Positions 33,063 to 43,862 of a DNA stretch of 64,000 bases are shown one piece after another. The position numbers were made by a program, and so were the translations under genes. Positions within the stretch are counted from its first letter, which is position 1. Every line of letters starts with the position of its first letter. Source of the DNA: Corythoichthys intestinalis (lineage: Eukaryota > Chordata > Actinopteri > Syngnathiformes > Syngnathidae); NCBI RefSeq assembly GCF_030265065.1, contig NC_080395.1:8116001-8180000 (forward strand), in the 5' to 3' direction. The notes under the pieces were generated by a model that saw only the letters and a list, made by a program, of their open reading frames with translations, made no database searches and was not told the origin of the DNA.

Positions 33063-34477
33063 CAGTGGTATGAAAAATTATAAGAACCTTTTGGAATTTC
33101 TCACATTTTTGCATAAAATCGCCATCAAATATGATCTGATCTTTGTCAAAATCGCACAGATGAAAAAAGTGTCCGCTTTAACCAATAAATGTTTGGGTGG
33201 GTTTAGTTTTCATATTTTAATGATGATAGCATGCAAACAACGACAGAAGGGGGGAAAATAAGTGAACCCTCTGCCTAAGGAGACCAAAAGAGCAATTGAA
33301 ACCAATTTTTACCAAACAATTTATGTCAGGTGTGTGCCCAATCACTAATGATTGGTTTAAAGCTGCCTTGCCCACTATAAAACGCACACCTGGTCAGAAT
33401 TGTCTTGATGAGAAGCATTGTCTGAGATGCAACATAGGTTGGTCAAAATAGCTGTCTAAAGACCTGCAAATGGTAAATGGTGTTATACTTATATAGCGCT
33501 TTTCCACCATCAAGGATTGTTTTTTTTCTATAAAGCTGGGAAAAGATACAAAATCATCTCCAAAATTCTGGATGGCAGTCAGAGAAGTTGTCTACAAATG
33601 GAGTGAGTTTGGCACTGATTGTTTAAATTGGTTTCAATTGCTCTTTAAGTCTCCTCAGGCAGAGGGTTCACTTCTTTTTTCCCCTTGTGTCATTAGCCAC
33701 GTTTACATGCTGACTTTTATTCATACTGATTCAAATCATTCCGAATGGAAATTTCACATCAGCTGTTTACATGTCACTTCATCTATTCCGATCCAGCGTT
33801 TACATGTGACTGCCTTTATTCCGAAAGGACGTTTGACAACTGCCGTCTGACATGCGCAAATTAATCAAAACAAAGCGTCACGTTGCAAAACATGGAGATC
33901 GATCGTCAGATCAGCTGCTGTTTTAACTTTTCGAGTGGAAACAAAACTTCAGAATGATACGCCGTTCATTTAAAAAGTTGTGTGGGTGCGCTGTGCGTGT
34001 GCTTGGAAGCCATGTTGCAAGTGACGTCACCATGTCACCAAGTGACGTCACCACGTCAGTGCGGAGCATGCGCAGAAAGAACGCAACCAGACACCATTCC
34101 GCTTCCCTGTTTACATGATATAATTTGACTTCTAATCGGTTTGGGAAAAGGAATATTCCACCCCTGTGAATCGGAATGAAATTCCATTCGGTTTGGGCCT
34201 GTTCATTCCGAATGAGGTGTTTATATGGAACACATTTATTCGGTTTGAACAAATATTCCGATTGTAATTGGAATATTTGGCTCCATGTAAACGTGGCAAT
34301 TGTTTCCATACTATTCTCATTAAAATATGAAAACCTGTAAATGTTTGGGTGGTTTTAGTTAAAGCAGACCCTGTTTATTCATCTGTGCCATTTTGACAAA
34401 GATCAAATCACATTTGATGGGGATTTAATGCAGGAATGTGAGAAATTCAAAAAGGTTGACACTTTTTCATACCACTG
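33063..34477. mobile_element. Tc1-type deletion derivative in ZNF unit 3
   Basis: Termini CAGTGGTATGAAAAA and TTTTTCATACCACTG with TA flanks. The interior keeps part of the transposase 5' region (GGATTG ... TATAAAGCTGGGAAAAG) and no catalytic core. It lies before the finger exon. Copies at the same relative place occur in units 4 and 5. A short block at about 33473-33512 (ATGGTAAATGGTGTTATACT) and a 604-bp MITE are inserted. Confidence 0.85.
33695..34298. mobile_element. MITE, GCCACGTTTACATG ends, 604 bp
   Basis: Left AGCCACGTTTACATG, right CATGTAAACGTGGCA, flanked by ATT (33692-33694 and 34299-34301). The empty site TGTGTCATTGTTTGC is present at 44931 and, near-identical, at 54463. A 3-bp target suggests PIF/Harbinger. 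No coding capacity. Confidence 0.8.
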
Positions 34478-34715
34478 TATATTTTAAATAAATGCAAGTC
34501 ATCTGCCGATCACACGTGCGTTTGAAGGGGAAAAAATGGACTGGCACATTCAGCAAGTGGAAAGAGGTTAGCCGCTGAACCCTTTACATTTCGGCAGCCA
34601 GTCTGAACAAGGCTTTAGTGTCAGTAAAAAAAAAAATTATACAACATGAAAATCATTGCGGTAGACTGAGCAAAGCTCGACTTTACCAAATCACGTGATA
34701 TTTTTCCTTTTCCAG

Positions 34716-36158
34716 TATCCCGCAGACTTCACTATTAAAGAGCTTCACCCTCAGACGCACAATCCCCTCCACGTTAAACAGGAGGAGTCGGAGATGCCGT
34801 ACATTAAAAAGGAGGAGGAGCCAGAGACCCCCAGCATTAAAGAAGAACAACATGAAGATGAAATCACTAAGTGTCCAATGACCGTCAGTGTGAAAAGTGA
34901 GGAAGATGAAGGTCCAAGCAAACAGAGTGGAGCAGCGAAGCCTTTGAGCGACAGCTCATTTCAACACCCGACGACAAAAGGAGAGGGACAATTGCAACCT
35001 GACGGTTTGTTAGCGCCACTCTCAGACAGTGATGACGTAACTTCACACTCTTCTGATTTTAACACTGATGAGGAGGACAAAGACTTTGACCAAAATGCTT
35101 CAAAATCCTTAAACAATTCCTCATTGAAAAGAGGCACAAAAGTGGTTGGGAAACCTTTTACCTGCTCACTTTGTGATAAAACATATTCTAAGAATAATTA
35201 CTTAAAAATACACATGTATACACACACCAGGGAGAAGCATTTCGCCTGCTCATTTTGTGATAAAAGATTCGTTCAGAAGTCACATTTAAACAGTCACACA
35301 AGAATACATACTGGAGAGAAGCCTTTTCAATGCACATCTTGTGGTAAACAATTCACTGATAAGGGATGTTTAAACAAACACACAAAGAATCACGCTGGAG
35401 TTAAGTCTTTTACCTGCTCACTTTGTGATAAAACATTTTCTCAGAAAATTCACTTACAAAGTCACATGTATACACACACCGGGGAGAAGCCTTTCGCCTG
35501 CTCATTTTGCGATAAAAGATTTGCTACGAAGTCACATTTAAACGTTCACACAAGAATACATACTGGAGAGAAGCCTTTTCAATGCACATCTTGTGGTAAA
35601 CAATTCACCCAGAAGGTACGGTTAAACAGACACACAAACTCACACACCGGGGAGAAGCCTTTCACCTGTTCATTTTGCGATAAAAGATTCGCTGAGAAGT
35701 CATATTTAAACAATCACACAAGAACACACACTGGGGAGAAGCCTTATCAATGCACATCTTGTGGTAAACAATTCACTTATAAGGGATGTTTAAACAAACA
35801 CACAAAGATACACACTGGAGAGAAGTCTTTTGTCTGCACATCTTGTGGTAAACGATTCACCGAGAAGGGACAGTTAAGCAGACACACACTCACACACACT
35901 GGAGAAAAGCATTTTGTCTGCACAAGTTGTGGTAAAGGATTCACTGAGAAAATAAATTTGCTCAGTCACACAAGAGCACACACAGGAGAGAAGCCTTTTG
36001 CCTGCTCTCGCTGCGATAAAAGATTTTGCACGAAGCAAATGTTAACAAGACACACGCATACACACGCTGCTGAGAAGCCCTTTGCCTGCTCTCGTTGCTA
36101 TGAAAGATTTTGTACGAAGCGAACGTTAACAAAACACATACGCACACACACCGGGTGA
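34716..36158 (+). CDS. C2H2 zinc-finger protein, finger exon, 12 fingers (gene 3)
   Basis: Acceptor TTTTCCTTTTCCAG ends at 34715. It encodes 480 residues: SUMO-type VKQE, IKEE and VKSE motifs in the first 60, a Ser/Asp-rich spacer, then 12 complete C2H2 fingers. The linkers after fingers 3 and 11 deviate (AGVKS, AAEKP). The last finger ends HIRTHTG and stop. It is the closest relative of genes 4 and 5; spacer and finger frameworks are nearly identical, while contact residues differ in several fingers. Predicted nuclear DNA-binding protein. Expression may be affected by the altered exon 1 donor and by 7.4 kb of transposon-filled intron. Confidence 0.93.
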   Translation, partial: YPADFTIKELHPQTHNPLHVKQEESEMPYIKKEEEPETPSIKEEQHEDEITKCPMTVSVKSEEDEGPSKQSGAAKPLSDSSFQHPTTKGEGQLQPDGLLAPLSDSDDVTSHSSDFNTDEEDKDFDQNASKSLNNSSLKRGTKVVGKPFTCSLCDKTYSKNNYLKIHMYTHTREKHFACSFCDKRFVQKSHLNSHTRIHTGEKPFQCTSCGKQFTDKGCLNKHTKNHAGVKSFTCSLCDKTFSQKIHLQSHMYTHTGEKPFACSFCDKRFATKSHLNVHTRIHTGEKPFQCTSCGKQFTQKVRLNRHTNSHTGEKPFTCSFCDKRFAEKSYLNNHTRTHTGEKPYQCTSCGKQFTYKGCLNKHTKIHTGEKSFVCTSCGKRFTEKGQLSRHTLTHTGEKHFVCTSCGKGFTEKINLLSHTRAHTGEKPFACSRCDKRFCTKQMLTRHTHTHAAEKPFACSRCYERFCTKRTLTKHIRTHTG

Positions 36159-36210
36159 AAAGGCTTTTCTCTGCACACTTTGTGGTAAAAGATTTACCCG
36201 GAAGTAAGAT
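36159..36210 (+). pseudogene. Remnant finger after the gene 3 stop
   Basis: In the shifted frame: GEKAFLCTLCGKRFTRK, then stop. Same structure after genes 4 and 5. Confidence 0.7.
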
Positions 36211-36432
36211 TAAAACAATCATTCAAAAAGACACACCCAATTTACTTACGGCTTACTGTTTTTCACAATTTGACATCTGATTGTCGAGAATATTTTTATT
36301 CTTCCCTTTTTCTTGTTGTTTGTCCAGTTTCCAACCTTTTATCTGAATAGTTTCGGAGTAGTTTTTTAAAAATTTGTCTTGTGTATTGTAATCATTTGAA
36401 ATCTGCTTCATTGTAGAAGGACTGGAAGGACA

Positions 36433-36914
36433 TTGTAGAAGGACCTAAGGCGATCGTCTACTTCGCCTGAATAGTAGATCTGCCTTTGGCGAAGGGAAGC
36501 TGCTGATGAGGCAATACCTCCAATATGATTTCGCATCTATACAAAATGAAAAGTTGGTAAAAACTGTAAATAACCGAAGCCTAATTCTTCTGTCTACTGA
36601 ACGTCTTTTGTAATTTGCCATTACTTTCTGTTACACTTTTATTTTGCCGTATTTCCTGTTCCGTGTGTTTTGCAATGGTTGTAACTTGAAGGCGGGGCCA
36701 AAAGGAGTGATGGCGAACTGTGATAGTTTTGATCTAGTCTAGTGGCCCTCTGAAAGAGGAAAAGCTCTTACGGTGATCCTGGTGATCGTTTTATTTTCCA
36801 AGGTAAACAGCTTTATTTTCTTATGATTCAAGGGAAGTGTTTTGCAAGGTTTGACAATAAAAGACACCAAATCATCAGTCACGTCTCACCCTTATTCGGA
36901 GCGGGTCTGCGACA
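36433..36914 (+). mobile_element. Possible solo LTR-like segment (fossil)
   Basis: Begins TG, ends CA, with a TGACAATAAAAGACACCAAA polyadenylation-like region followed by a GC-richer end. A shortened relative is at 47786-47888. No target repeat is clear, so the call is weak. Confidence 0.3.
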
Positions 36915-37029
36915 AACACTGTCATGAGCATTTCGCCCCAGCTACAAGAGTTAACTCCAGTATGTTTAGTGTGTCTAGCAGTGGTAAAACGTGTTGTTTT
37001 TTTCCCTCTGGTAACTGTTAATTTTTAAC

Positions 37030-37619
37030 TCCCTTTTTTAATTAATCACGTTAAAATATTTGACGCATCTAATGCAAATGCCCCCTCCCCCCCAAACATT
37101 AAAATGACAGCACAGTGTCATGTCCACTTGTTACTTGTGTTTTTTGGCATTTAGTCGCCCTCTGCTGGTGCTTGGGTGCAACTGATTTTATGGGTTTCAG
37201 CACCATTGTGTAATTATTGACATCAACAATGGTGAGCTACTAACTTATTTTTTGATTGAAAATTTTACAAATTTTATTAAACCGAAAACATTAAGAGGGG
37301 TTTTAATATAAAATTTCTATAACTTGTACTAACATTTATCTTTTAAGAACTACAAGTCTTTCTATCCATGGATCGCTTTAACAGAATAGTAATAATGTTA
37401 ATGCCATCTTGTTGATTTATTGTTATATATAAACAAATACTGTACTTATGTACAGGATGTTGAATATATATATCCGTCTTGTGTCTTATCTTTCCATTCC
37501 AACAATAATTTACAGAAAATAATGGCATATTTTAGAGATGGTTTGAATTGCGATTAATTACGATTAATTTTTAAGCTGTGATTAACTCGATTAAAAATTT
37601 TAATCGTTTGACAGCCCTA
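37030..37619. mobile_element. hAT, TAGGGCTGTCAAA family, one end lost (unit 3)
   Basis: Right end CGTTTGACAGCCCTA intact; left end missing. Counterparts after genes 4 and 5. Confidence 0.75.
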
Positions 37620-38069
37620 ATAAATATATATATATATTTGCTTAACATTATACTTATTATTTTTTAAATTGGAACATAATAGAAATCCTGTTCAATGGAA
37701 AAAAGTTTTAAACCCAGATTTCTCTAACACATTTTGGAGCTGTAATTGCAATACTGTGAAACCGTCATATTTTGGCTTAAGGTTATCATACCGTCAGAAT
37801 CTGATACCGGCATATGCCCAGTATATGGCGGAAAACACTCAGGTGACTTGAAGTTCTGCTCTGAGACCCTCACCTCTTCAATCTCTGCAGCAATGCTGAC
37901 AGCACTCCTGTAACGAGTCACATGACATTTTGGAGGGAAAATGACAAGCAGTACTCAGTTTGGACATTTAGGGATGTACGTAGTTCCCATGCGGTGTACT
38001 CACTTTTGTTGCTGAGAGATGGGATATTAATGGCTAAATTTTGAGTTATTTTGAGGGGAAAATAAATTA
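37620..38069. repeat. Duplicated 3' flank, unit 3 copy
   Basis: Matches 48180-48580 and 57290-57720. No gene seen. Confidence 0.75.
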
Positions 38070-38553
38070 CCGTATTTTTCGGACTATAAGTCGCACCTGA
38101 GTATAAGTCGCACCAGCCATAAAATGCCCAACGAATAGGAAAAAACATATACAAGTCACACTGGAGTATAAGTCACATTTTGGGGGGAAATTTTCTTGAT
38201 AAAATCCAACATAGAGAACAGATATCTTATCTTGAATCTTTAATATAAAAATACAATAGAGAAGAACATGCTGAATAAGTGCACAGTATGATGATGTTAC
38301 ATGATGCATGAACAACAAAATGCAAACGTGGCCGGTATGTAACGTAGCTATGATGAGTTATTCAGATAACTATAGCATAAAGAACATGCTAACATGTTTA
38401 CCAAACCATCAGTGTTACTCCAAAACACCAAAATAACATGTGAAATGATATGTGTGAAATTATTATCACATTATTATAAGTCGCTCCGGAGTATAAGTCG
38501 CACCACAAGCCAAACTATGAAAAAAAAACTGCGACATAGTCCGAAAAATACGG
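38070..38553. mobile_element. MITE, CCGTATTTTTCGGACTATAA ends
   Basis: Inverted end CATAGTCCGAAAAATACGG; TA on both sides. Absent from the homologous positions in units 4 and 5 (48575, 57730), so inserted after duplication. Confidence 0.8.
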
Positions 38554-38935
38554 TAACTCTATTATATAAGCTGCACACAGATTACTTTTCATTGTGTCAC
38601 AGTGTCATTTTGTCAGTGGTGTCCCATGAAAAGATATACTTAAATATCTGGAGAAATGCGAGGGGTGTACTCACTTTTGTCGTACACTGTACAACTAGAA
38701 CTTTTATTTGTGTTGGGGACCGGTTAGTTTGTACTCGAGTACATCCAAGTAAGCTGGTAAGTCTGAATTTGTCATCCATTGGTTGCAGATAGTGATGGCC
38801 AACGAAGCTTCTTGTGAAGCTCCGAACCACTTGGCCATATCAATTCGAAAATAGATCAGATCATAAAACTTCCCAGTGATATCTCCTGGCAACAGCTGGA
38901 ACTGCCGGTGCTCACAAGGAGTCTTTCCTTTGAAG

Positions 38936-39075
38936 CAGGATGCACACAGGAAAGTTGAATGTGATGTGCTATTTCGTTGGAGAGCCCACGTTTATGCTCA
39001 TCGCACCCAGCCTCTGTTCACATTTGATGCTCTGCCACTGAGAGTTACCATAAGATCGGAGGACAGAATAAGGTA
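38936..39075 (+). other. Conserved unit segment with open frame (copy A)
   Basis: Encodes DVLFRWRAHVYAHR and LFTFDALPLRVTIRSEDRIR. Homologous blocks at 48797-48936 and 58086-58228 keep the same frame with several replacement changes. I do not recognise the protein. It may be a decayed exon or chance. Confidence 0.3.
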
Positions 39076-39475
39076 AAATGTATCTGGTATTCCATATCGG
39101 TGTATTATGTGGCGTAAAATAATGGCAGTACAATAGTTTCCAATGAAGCAAAGTCCAATCGGTAATGATTTACAATCAAAGTCTCATCCCAACAAAAAGT
39201 GTATTCCCCCTACCTTTTGAAAAACCATGTTAGGAACGATGCACCAAAATGATTTCTGATTTGTAAGAATATATTTTAGCCATTTCAATTTTAAGACTCC
39301 ATTCATGACCTCAAAATCTATGGTGTTTATACCTCCTTCTTCATACCCTTTAACCATGTCTTTTTTTCTTATATACTGTCATCTATTTCACCATATAAAC
39401 TCAAATTAATAGTATCTTCTTAATCATTTTGGGCGATATTGGTAAGGAAAAAGCAGGATAAAAGACTCTTGACAG
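39076..39475 (-). mobile_element. L1/Tx1-like LINE fragment (copy A)
   Basis: Minus strand encodes WKLLYCHYFTPHNTPIWNTR and, further 5', a VKGYEEGGINTIDFEVMNG-like stretch, typical of the C-terminal region of fish L1/Tx1-type reverse transcriptase proteins. Copies at 49080 and 60192. Confidence 0.7.
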
Positions 39476-39479
39476 GCTC

Positions 39480-39943
39480 TCCATTTTTGTTATATGTACG
39501 TGGTGATTTAAAAACATCCAATGATGATGCCATAGATCAGGGGTGGGCAAACCGGTCCTCGAGGGCCGCAGTGGGTCTTGGTCTTTGTTCCAACTGACCC
39601 AGCACAGCTAGTTTAACCAATGAGGTTTCAGCAGAAATGAGAAGCACCTGACTGCAATCGACTGATTACACATGTAAAACAGCAGATTGGTGAAAAGGTG
39701 TCCTCTTAATGGGTTGCAACAAAAACCCGCACCCACTGCGGCCCTTTGTGGAATAGTTTGCCCACCCCTGCCATAGATAGAAGTAGTCATGGCAAGTTGA
39801 AACAAACTTGCTCAGAACCGATGACGTATATTATCAGTGGACCACTGCTCCGGAAGCGCTCTCTCTGGACCTATCAGGGACTTGCTGTTCTTTTGTGTTC
39901 CCTTCTCCCAACCAAACGAGTTCCTTCAAAGTATTCTCATCGG
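39480..39943 (+). other. ZNF gene 4, exon 1 and upstream (with MITE)
   Basis: Homologous to other exon 1 copies; donor CATCGG|GTAAGTA at 39944. The NRF1-like promoter block of units 2 and 3 is not present here. Instead an L1/Tx1 fragment abuts. Confidence 0.55.
39538..39770. mobile_element. 233-bp minimal hAT, CAGGGGTGGGCAAAC ends
   Basis: 8-bp duplication CCATAGAT (39530-39537 and 39771-39778). Empty site at 50010-50020 (GGCCATAGATAGAAG). Confidence 0.9.
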
Positions 39944-40201
39944 GTAAGTACTGAAATAAGATTTTGGTGGACGAAAACGTCCGATCTTAAAGCTTAGTGG
40001 AAGTCGTTTGGCTTAATGTTGAAGCTTTGCTGGCTAACGTAACTTTGTTTTGTTTAGCTTAGCTCGCTAGCCAAGACACGTGAACGCATTCCGATTGCTT
40101 TGACTTTGTGCCAATTGTAAATTTTGTTTAAATGGCGGGGGTCGCTCGGTTAACAGTGATTACATTTAACTGTATTGGACGCTTTTCGACTTGTCTTAAA
40201 G

Positions 40202-40321
40202 ATGCGACAAAATAATCCTGACCTAAGGCGAACGCAATCAAAAACATCAAGCTAGGAGAGACGTGGAAGACGAGGTGAAGACACCCAGGACACGAACAGC
40301 AACTGAAAAATAAAAATGAGG
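40202..40321 (+). other. ZNF gene 4, exon 2 with predicted start codon
   Basis: Acceptor GACTTGTCTTAAAG; ends ATGAGG (40316-40321) before GTAAGATC. Confidence 0.6.
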
Positions 40322-40540
40322 GTAAGATCACGACATGAGTTGTTTTACTTTTTATGCAATATCAGACTTGATTTTGACTCTAATCAGTGATTGAGACTGT
40401 AGGGTCAAATTCCCAAACTGACTTTCCATACAAAGCTCACAATTAGGCTCGAGCGTATGACGTGGCACTCGCGAGGTTTCCGCCGCTATCGCCATTGTGG
40501 AAGATAAACTGAGGCATTTCAACACAGGTCGCTCTTTAAA

Positions 40541-40787
40541 AATGGTTGGAAATTATTGTGCGGTAAAGAATTGCAACAACCGATCGAATAGAAAGGAGAA
40601 TGTACAGCTCGACGGAACACCATTGAGTTTCTTCCGGATCCCTACATGGAGAAAAGGCGAGGAAAAGCTCATATCTTAACTTACTAAATGTCGAAGAATG
40701 GCATGGGTGGCCTCGATCAGAAGGAAGGGCATAACGTTTGATTCTCCAGTTACACACTGAGTTTGCTCAATGCACTTTCACTCCGGT
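40541..40787 (+). pseudogene. THAP first exon, second subfamily, damaged
   Basis: Starts MVGNYCAVKNCNNRSNRK (C-x4-C), continues FFRIPTWRKGEEKL, then after a stop RMAWVASIRRKG and VCSMHFHSG (C-x2-H-F). Ends CACTCCG|GTAAGTT donor. Two stops interrupt the frame. Confidence 0.65.
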
Positions 40788-41045
40788 AAGTTAATTTCGT
40801 TTGTTTACGCAAATTTCAGTAACTTTACGCCCTAAGTCGGCCTGTTGTTAGCTATTGCTACAGCTAAACAACTAGCATGCATACATGTGCATTGTCTTCA
40901 TAAGACATAATTCATGTTGCTAAATGAAAAAGCTGTAATATTTTGACGTGAGAGAGTGGCAAAGAATTTGTACACAGGCTACATTTTATGCAGCAAAAGA
41001 TTTGTACATCCGTGGTCACAGACTAATGTAAACACACATTGCTTA

Positions 41046-41376
41046 CCTTTGCTAGAAAGATGGTGTTGCCGTTTGCTATGGTCATAAAGTGAAGATCCTG
41101 CACCCATCCGCAGCAAAACTGTTCGTAGCTTTGTAGCGATTTGTAGTTTCGGAATTGCTGATGAGTGTAGTAACATATACCAAACACTAAATACAGCATG
41201 ATGTCCATTTCGCGTAGTGGTGGAAGCTTGTCGACATCTTTATTCCATTTGTGTTCGGCTTGCTCGTGAGGGTCAACATTGTTCACATCCTTAAAATTGC
41301 TCACATATCTGTCCTTCGCCGTGGTAACAAGTTTGTCTCTGTATCGAACTGGCAAGTATTCCTTACTTTTTTCCAT
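41046..41376 (-). CDS. SWIM/YqaJ-like N-terminal exon, second subfamily
   Basis: Open minus-strand frame from ATG: MEKSKEYLPVRYRDKLV, then LPPLREMDIMLYLVFG, then YKSLQSYEQFCCGWVQDL and NTIFLAKV, ending GCAAAG|GTAAGCAA. The YKSLxxYxxFxxGWV motif is shared with the AGACCC subfamily (FKSLEAYKYFVAGWV). In known fish relatives it precedes a SWIM zinc finger and a YqaJ-type nuclease, which are absent here. The exon is intact and could be spliced into flanking sequence; no evidence that it is. Confidence 0.6.
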
Positions 41377-41703
41377 CTTTGGTTGCCGCTAAGTTTAAAT
41401 GTCCCGTGATGCTTCCGCAATGGTTGCGTTGTCGCAAATCTCGCATGATCCCGTGCTGCTGTGACGTAAACGCTCGAGCCTAATAGCGAAGATCTCATGA
41501 TATGGCAATACAACAATGATCAATACATGGGTCAGGAAATTAAGGATATTCTCCAGGGAAAATAACAAGCTGTTTCCATCCTTCTGTGTATTTCATCGAG
41601 TTCATCACTCGTAGACATCCAATCCATTTGAACAGGGAAGGTGGCAGTTTCGTTTATTCACTGCCATCCCTCCCACTTCAAACAGAATGGCCATCAATGG
41701 CAG

Positions 41704-43111
41704 CAGACCCGGCTGCAGAAAGAAATTACAGGAGGGCATTACATTTTTTTGGGGGGGGGGCACACTTCTTCAATGTAAATTTAGCCGTAACAGTGGCGTT
41801 TTTACCCGTTATATTTTCTGATGATAGTGTCAGTCAGTGAAACTGCAGGAGGTGGCAGCGCTATCCCTTCATGTTGACTTTCGGCCGCGTCTTTGTCATG
41901 GCTTGAGTTCGTCTTTAGTTTCTTGAAAAAATAAACACTGATGTCCATTCCAATTTGAATTAGCAACGGAGGAGCCGTTCAACCGCCATTTCTGTAACCG
42001 GAGCAATCCCTATCCAATCGCAGTACACAATGGCCGGCTACTCAGCCCGCCCCCCTTATCTGTGACTGGCTAGAAATTGCCAACATTCGCTGCTCTGATT
42101 GTGACGACAGATCAAGATAGGATGACTAGAGCAGTGTTTTTCAACCTTTTCTGAGTCACGGGACATTTTTACGTTGGAAAAAATCTCGCGGCACACCACA
42201 CCAAAATGTTCCAAAATTACTTTCTGTATAGTATATTTAATTATAAAATAATTTCTCAGTATTTATACTTACTCAGTGTGAAACGTTTAGCAATTAGGCT
42301 TGAAAAATTATCAGAGAGGGGATTTGAGCAATGCATTTAAGCACATCAGGGCTGGTCGTCTCTGTGACAATGGCTTTGCAGACAGGTAGTATTAACGTCT
42401 CTGCCACAGTTTGGGACTTTTGGGATTTAGCAACAAAGTAACTGGCTTTCAGGGCGTTCTTATTTACCTTTGTAGTTTTCCTCAAAAAAGTTGCCCATTT
42501 CTCTGTGTTTTCACGAAGGCGTACAAAATAATCCATCGACTTGTTCTGAAGCGACGGGGGTTCATTTGGAGATGAGTTTAAGCTTGTATGGCGCCATGGC
42601 ACTAGATAGCCGCTCGTGTCGCGTTCAAGAACTGCTCGGATTTCTAGGTATCTCCCACCTAGCTGTCCTCGATAATGTGTTGGAATAAAACAAAGAGGGA
42701 GGATTAACGGTCGTCACATATGGATAAAATGGAAAGGACACTTTTGTATATATCGACACTTGACGAGTCAAATAATGAACAGTAGAAGTGCTGGGGTCCA
42801 CATTGTTACGGAGAGCAAGGTGGCTGACGGCTAGAAATCCGAGCAGTTCTTGAACGCAACACGACTCATCTGCACACAACCGAGAACTTTTTCCACATTC
42901 CTTCCTTCCTACTGCAACTTTGCCCGACGATGTTAAAAAAAAAGCGACATTGGATAATTTCTCGCTGCGGTGGCACAATTGGTTGAAAAACACTGGAATA
43001 TAGGGTTCATTCTCCCCGTGTGTGTGTGTTTTGTGGAAGATTTAATGAAAAAAAATTTTTTAAATTAGGGCGGGCACGGCCCCCTAATGCCCGGCCATGC
43101 CGCCGGGTCTG
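41704..43111. mobile_element. hAT, CAGACCCGGC ends, 1.4 kb
   Basis: Right end CCGCCGGGTCTG; 8-bp duplication AATGGCAG (41696-41703 and 43112-43119). Contains another hAT. Confidence 0.88.
42135..42991. mobile_element. Nested hAT, CAGTGTTTTTCAACC ends
   Basis: Right end GGTTGAAAAACACTG; flanks GACTAGAG and GAATATAG agree at 6 of 8. Inside, 42608-42645 and 42830-42868 are inverted copies of GCGTTCAAGAACTGCTCGGA, marking a further small foldback element. Confidence 0.7.
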
Positions 43112-43862
43112 AATGGCAGGCAATGAGTTAACAATTATATCTATCATAAATACAAACTTGTTTATCATCCCTTTACTTTCAAGGAATACAAAAAATAAAC
43201 ATTTTTCTTAAGACCACTCGATGTTTGTCGAAATAAATTAAACAGGACTGAAAAAAACGTCTTAGTCATGTTATAACAATAGATAATAATGGAGCCTTCC
43301 TTCAGGTATAACACTACTGCTTTTGTCCACAAGCACAGCCAAACTCTACAAAACAATGAAAACTTTCTACCTCGATTATGATGATTGTATGATTATCTGA
43401 AAAATGTCTATACGCTAAAAATAAAAATATTTTTTTAAATAATGTAGAAAATAAATACAGTGGTATGAAAAATTATAAGAACCTTTTGGAATTCCTCAAA
43501 TTTTTCATAAGATCGCCATCAAATATGATCTGATCTTTGTCAAAATTGCACAGATGAAAAAAGTGTCCGCTTTAACCTATAAATGTTTGGGTGGGTTTAG
43601 TTTTCATATTTTAATGATGATAGCATGCAAACAACAACAGCAGGGTCGGGGGGATAAGTGAACCCTCTGCCTAAAGAGACCAAAAGAGCAATTGAAACCA
43701 ATTTTTACCAAACAATTTCTGTCAGGTGTGTGCCCAATCACTAATGATTGGTTTAAAGCTGTCTTGCCCACTATAAAACGCACACCTGGTAAGAATTGTC
43801 TTGATGAGAAGCATTGTCTGATATGCAACATAGGTTGGTCAAAAGAGCTGTCTGAAGACCTG

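Larger units (their letters stand above)
40444..41482. mobile_element. Second-subfamily ISL2EU-like element (TAGGCTCGAGCG ends)
   Basis: Termini TAGGCTCGAGCGTATGACG and its inverse ACGCTCGAGCCTA, AT on both sides (40442-40443, 41483-41484); empty site CTCATAATAGCGAAG at 27426. It has a THAP exon on plus at the left and a SWIM/YqaJ-like exon on minus at the right. Sequence is unrelated to the AGACCC subfamily, yet the plan is identical. Confidence 0.75.

Noticed and set aside
33923-34309. 128-codon minus frame
   Set aside because: Falls inside the palindromic MITE and spans its arm; no transposase motif.
40541-40679. THAP frame at 40541 as a host THAP gene
   Set aside because: It lies within inverted ends and AT repeats, has stops in the finger, and no later exon is present.
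42625-42993. 122-codon minus frame at 42625-42993
   Set aside because: Covers the end of a non-autonomous hAT and a small foldback; no recognisable domain.
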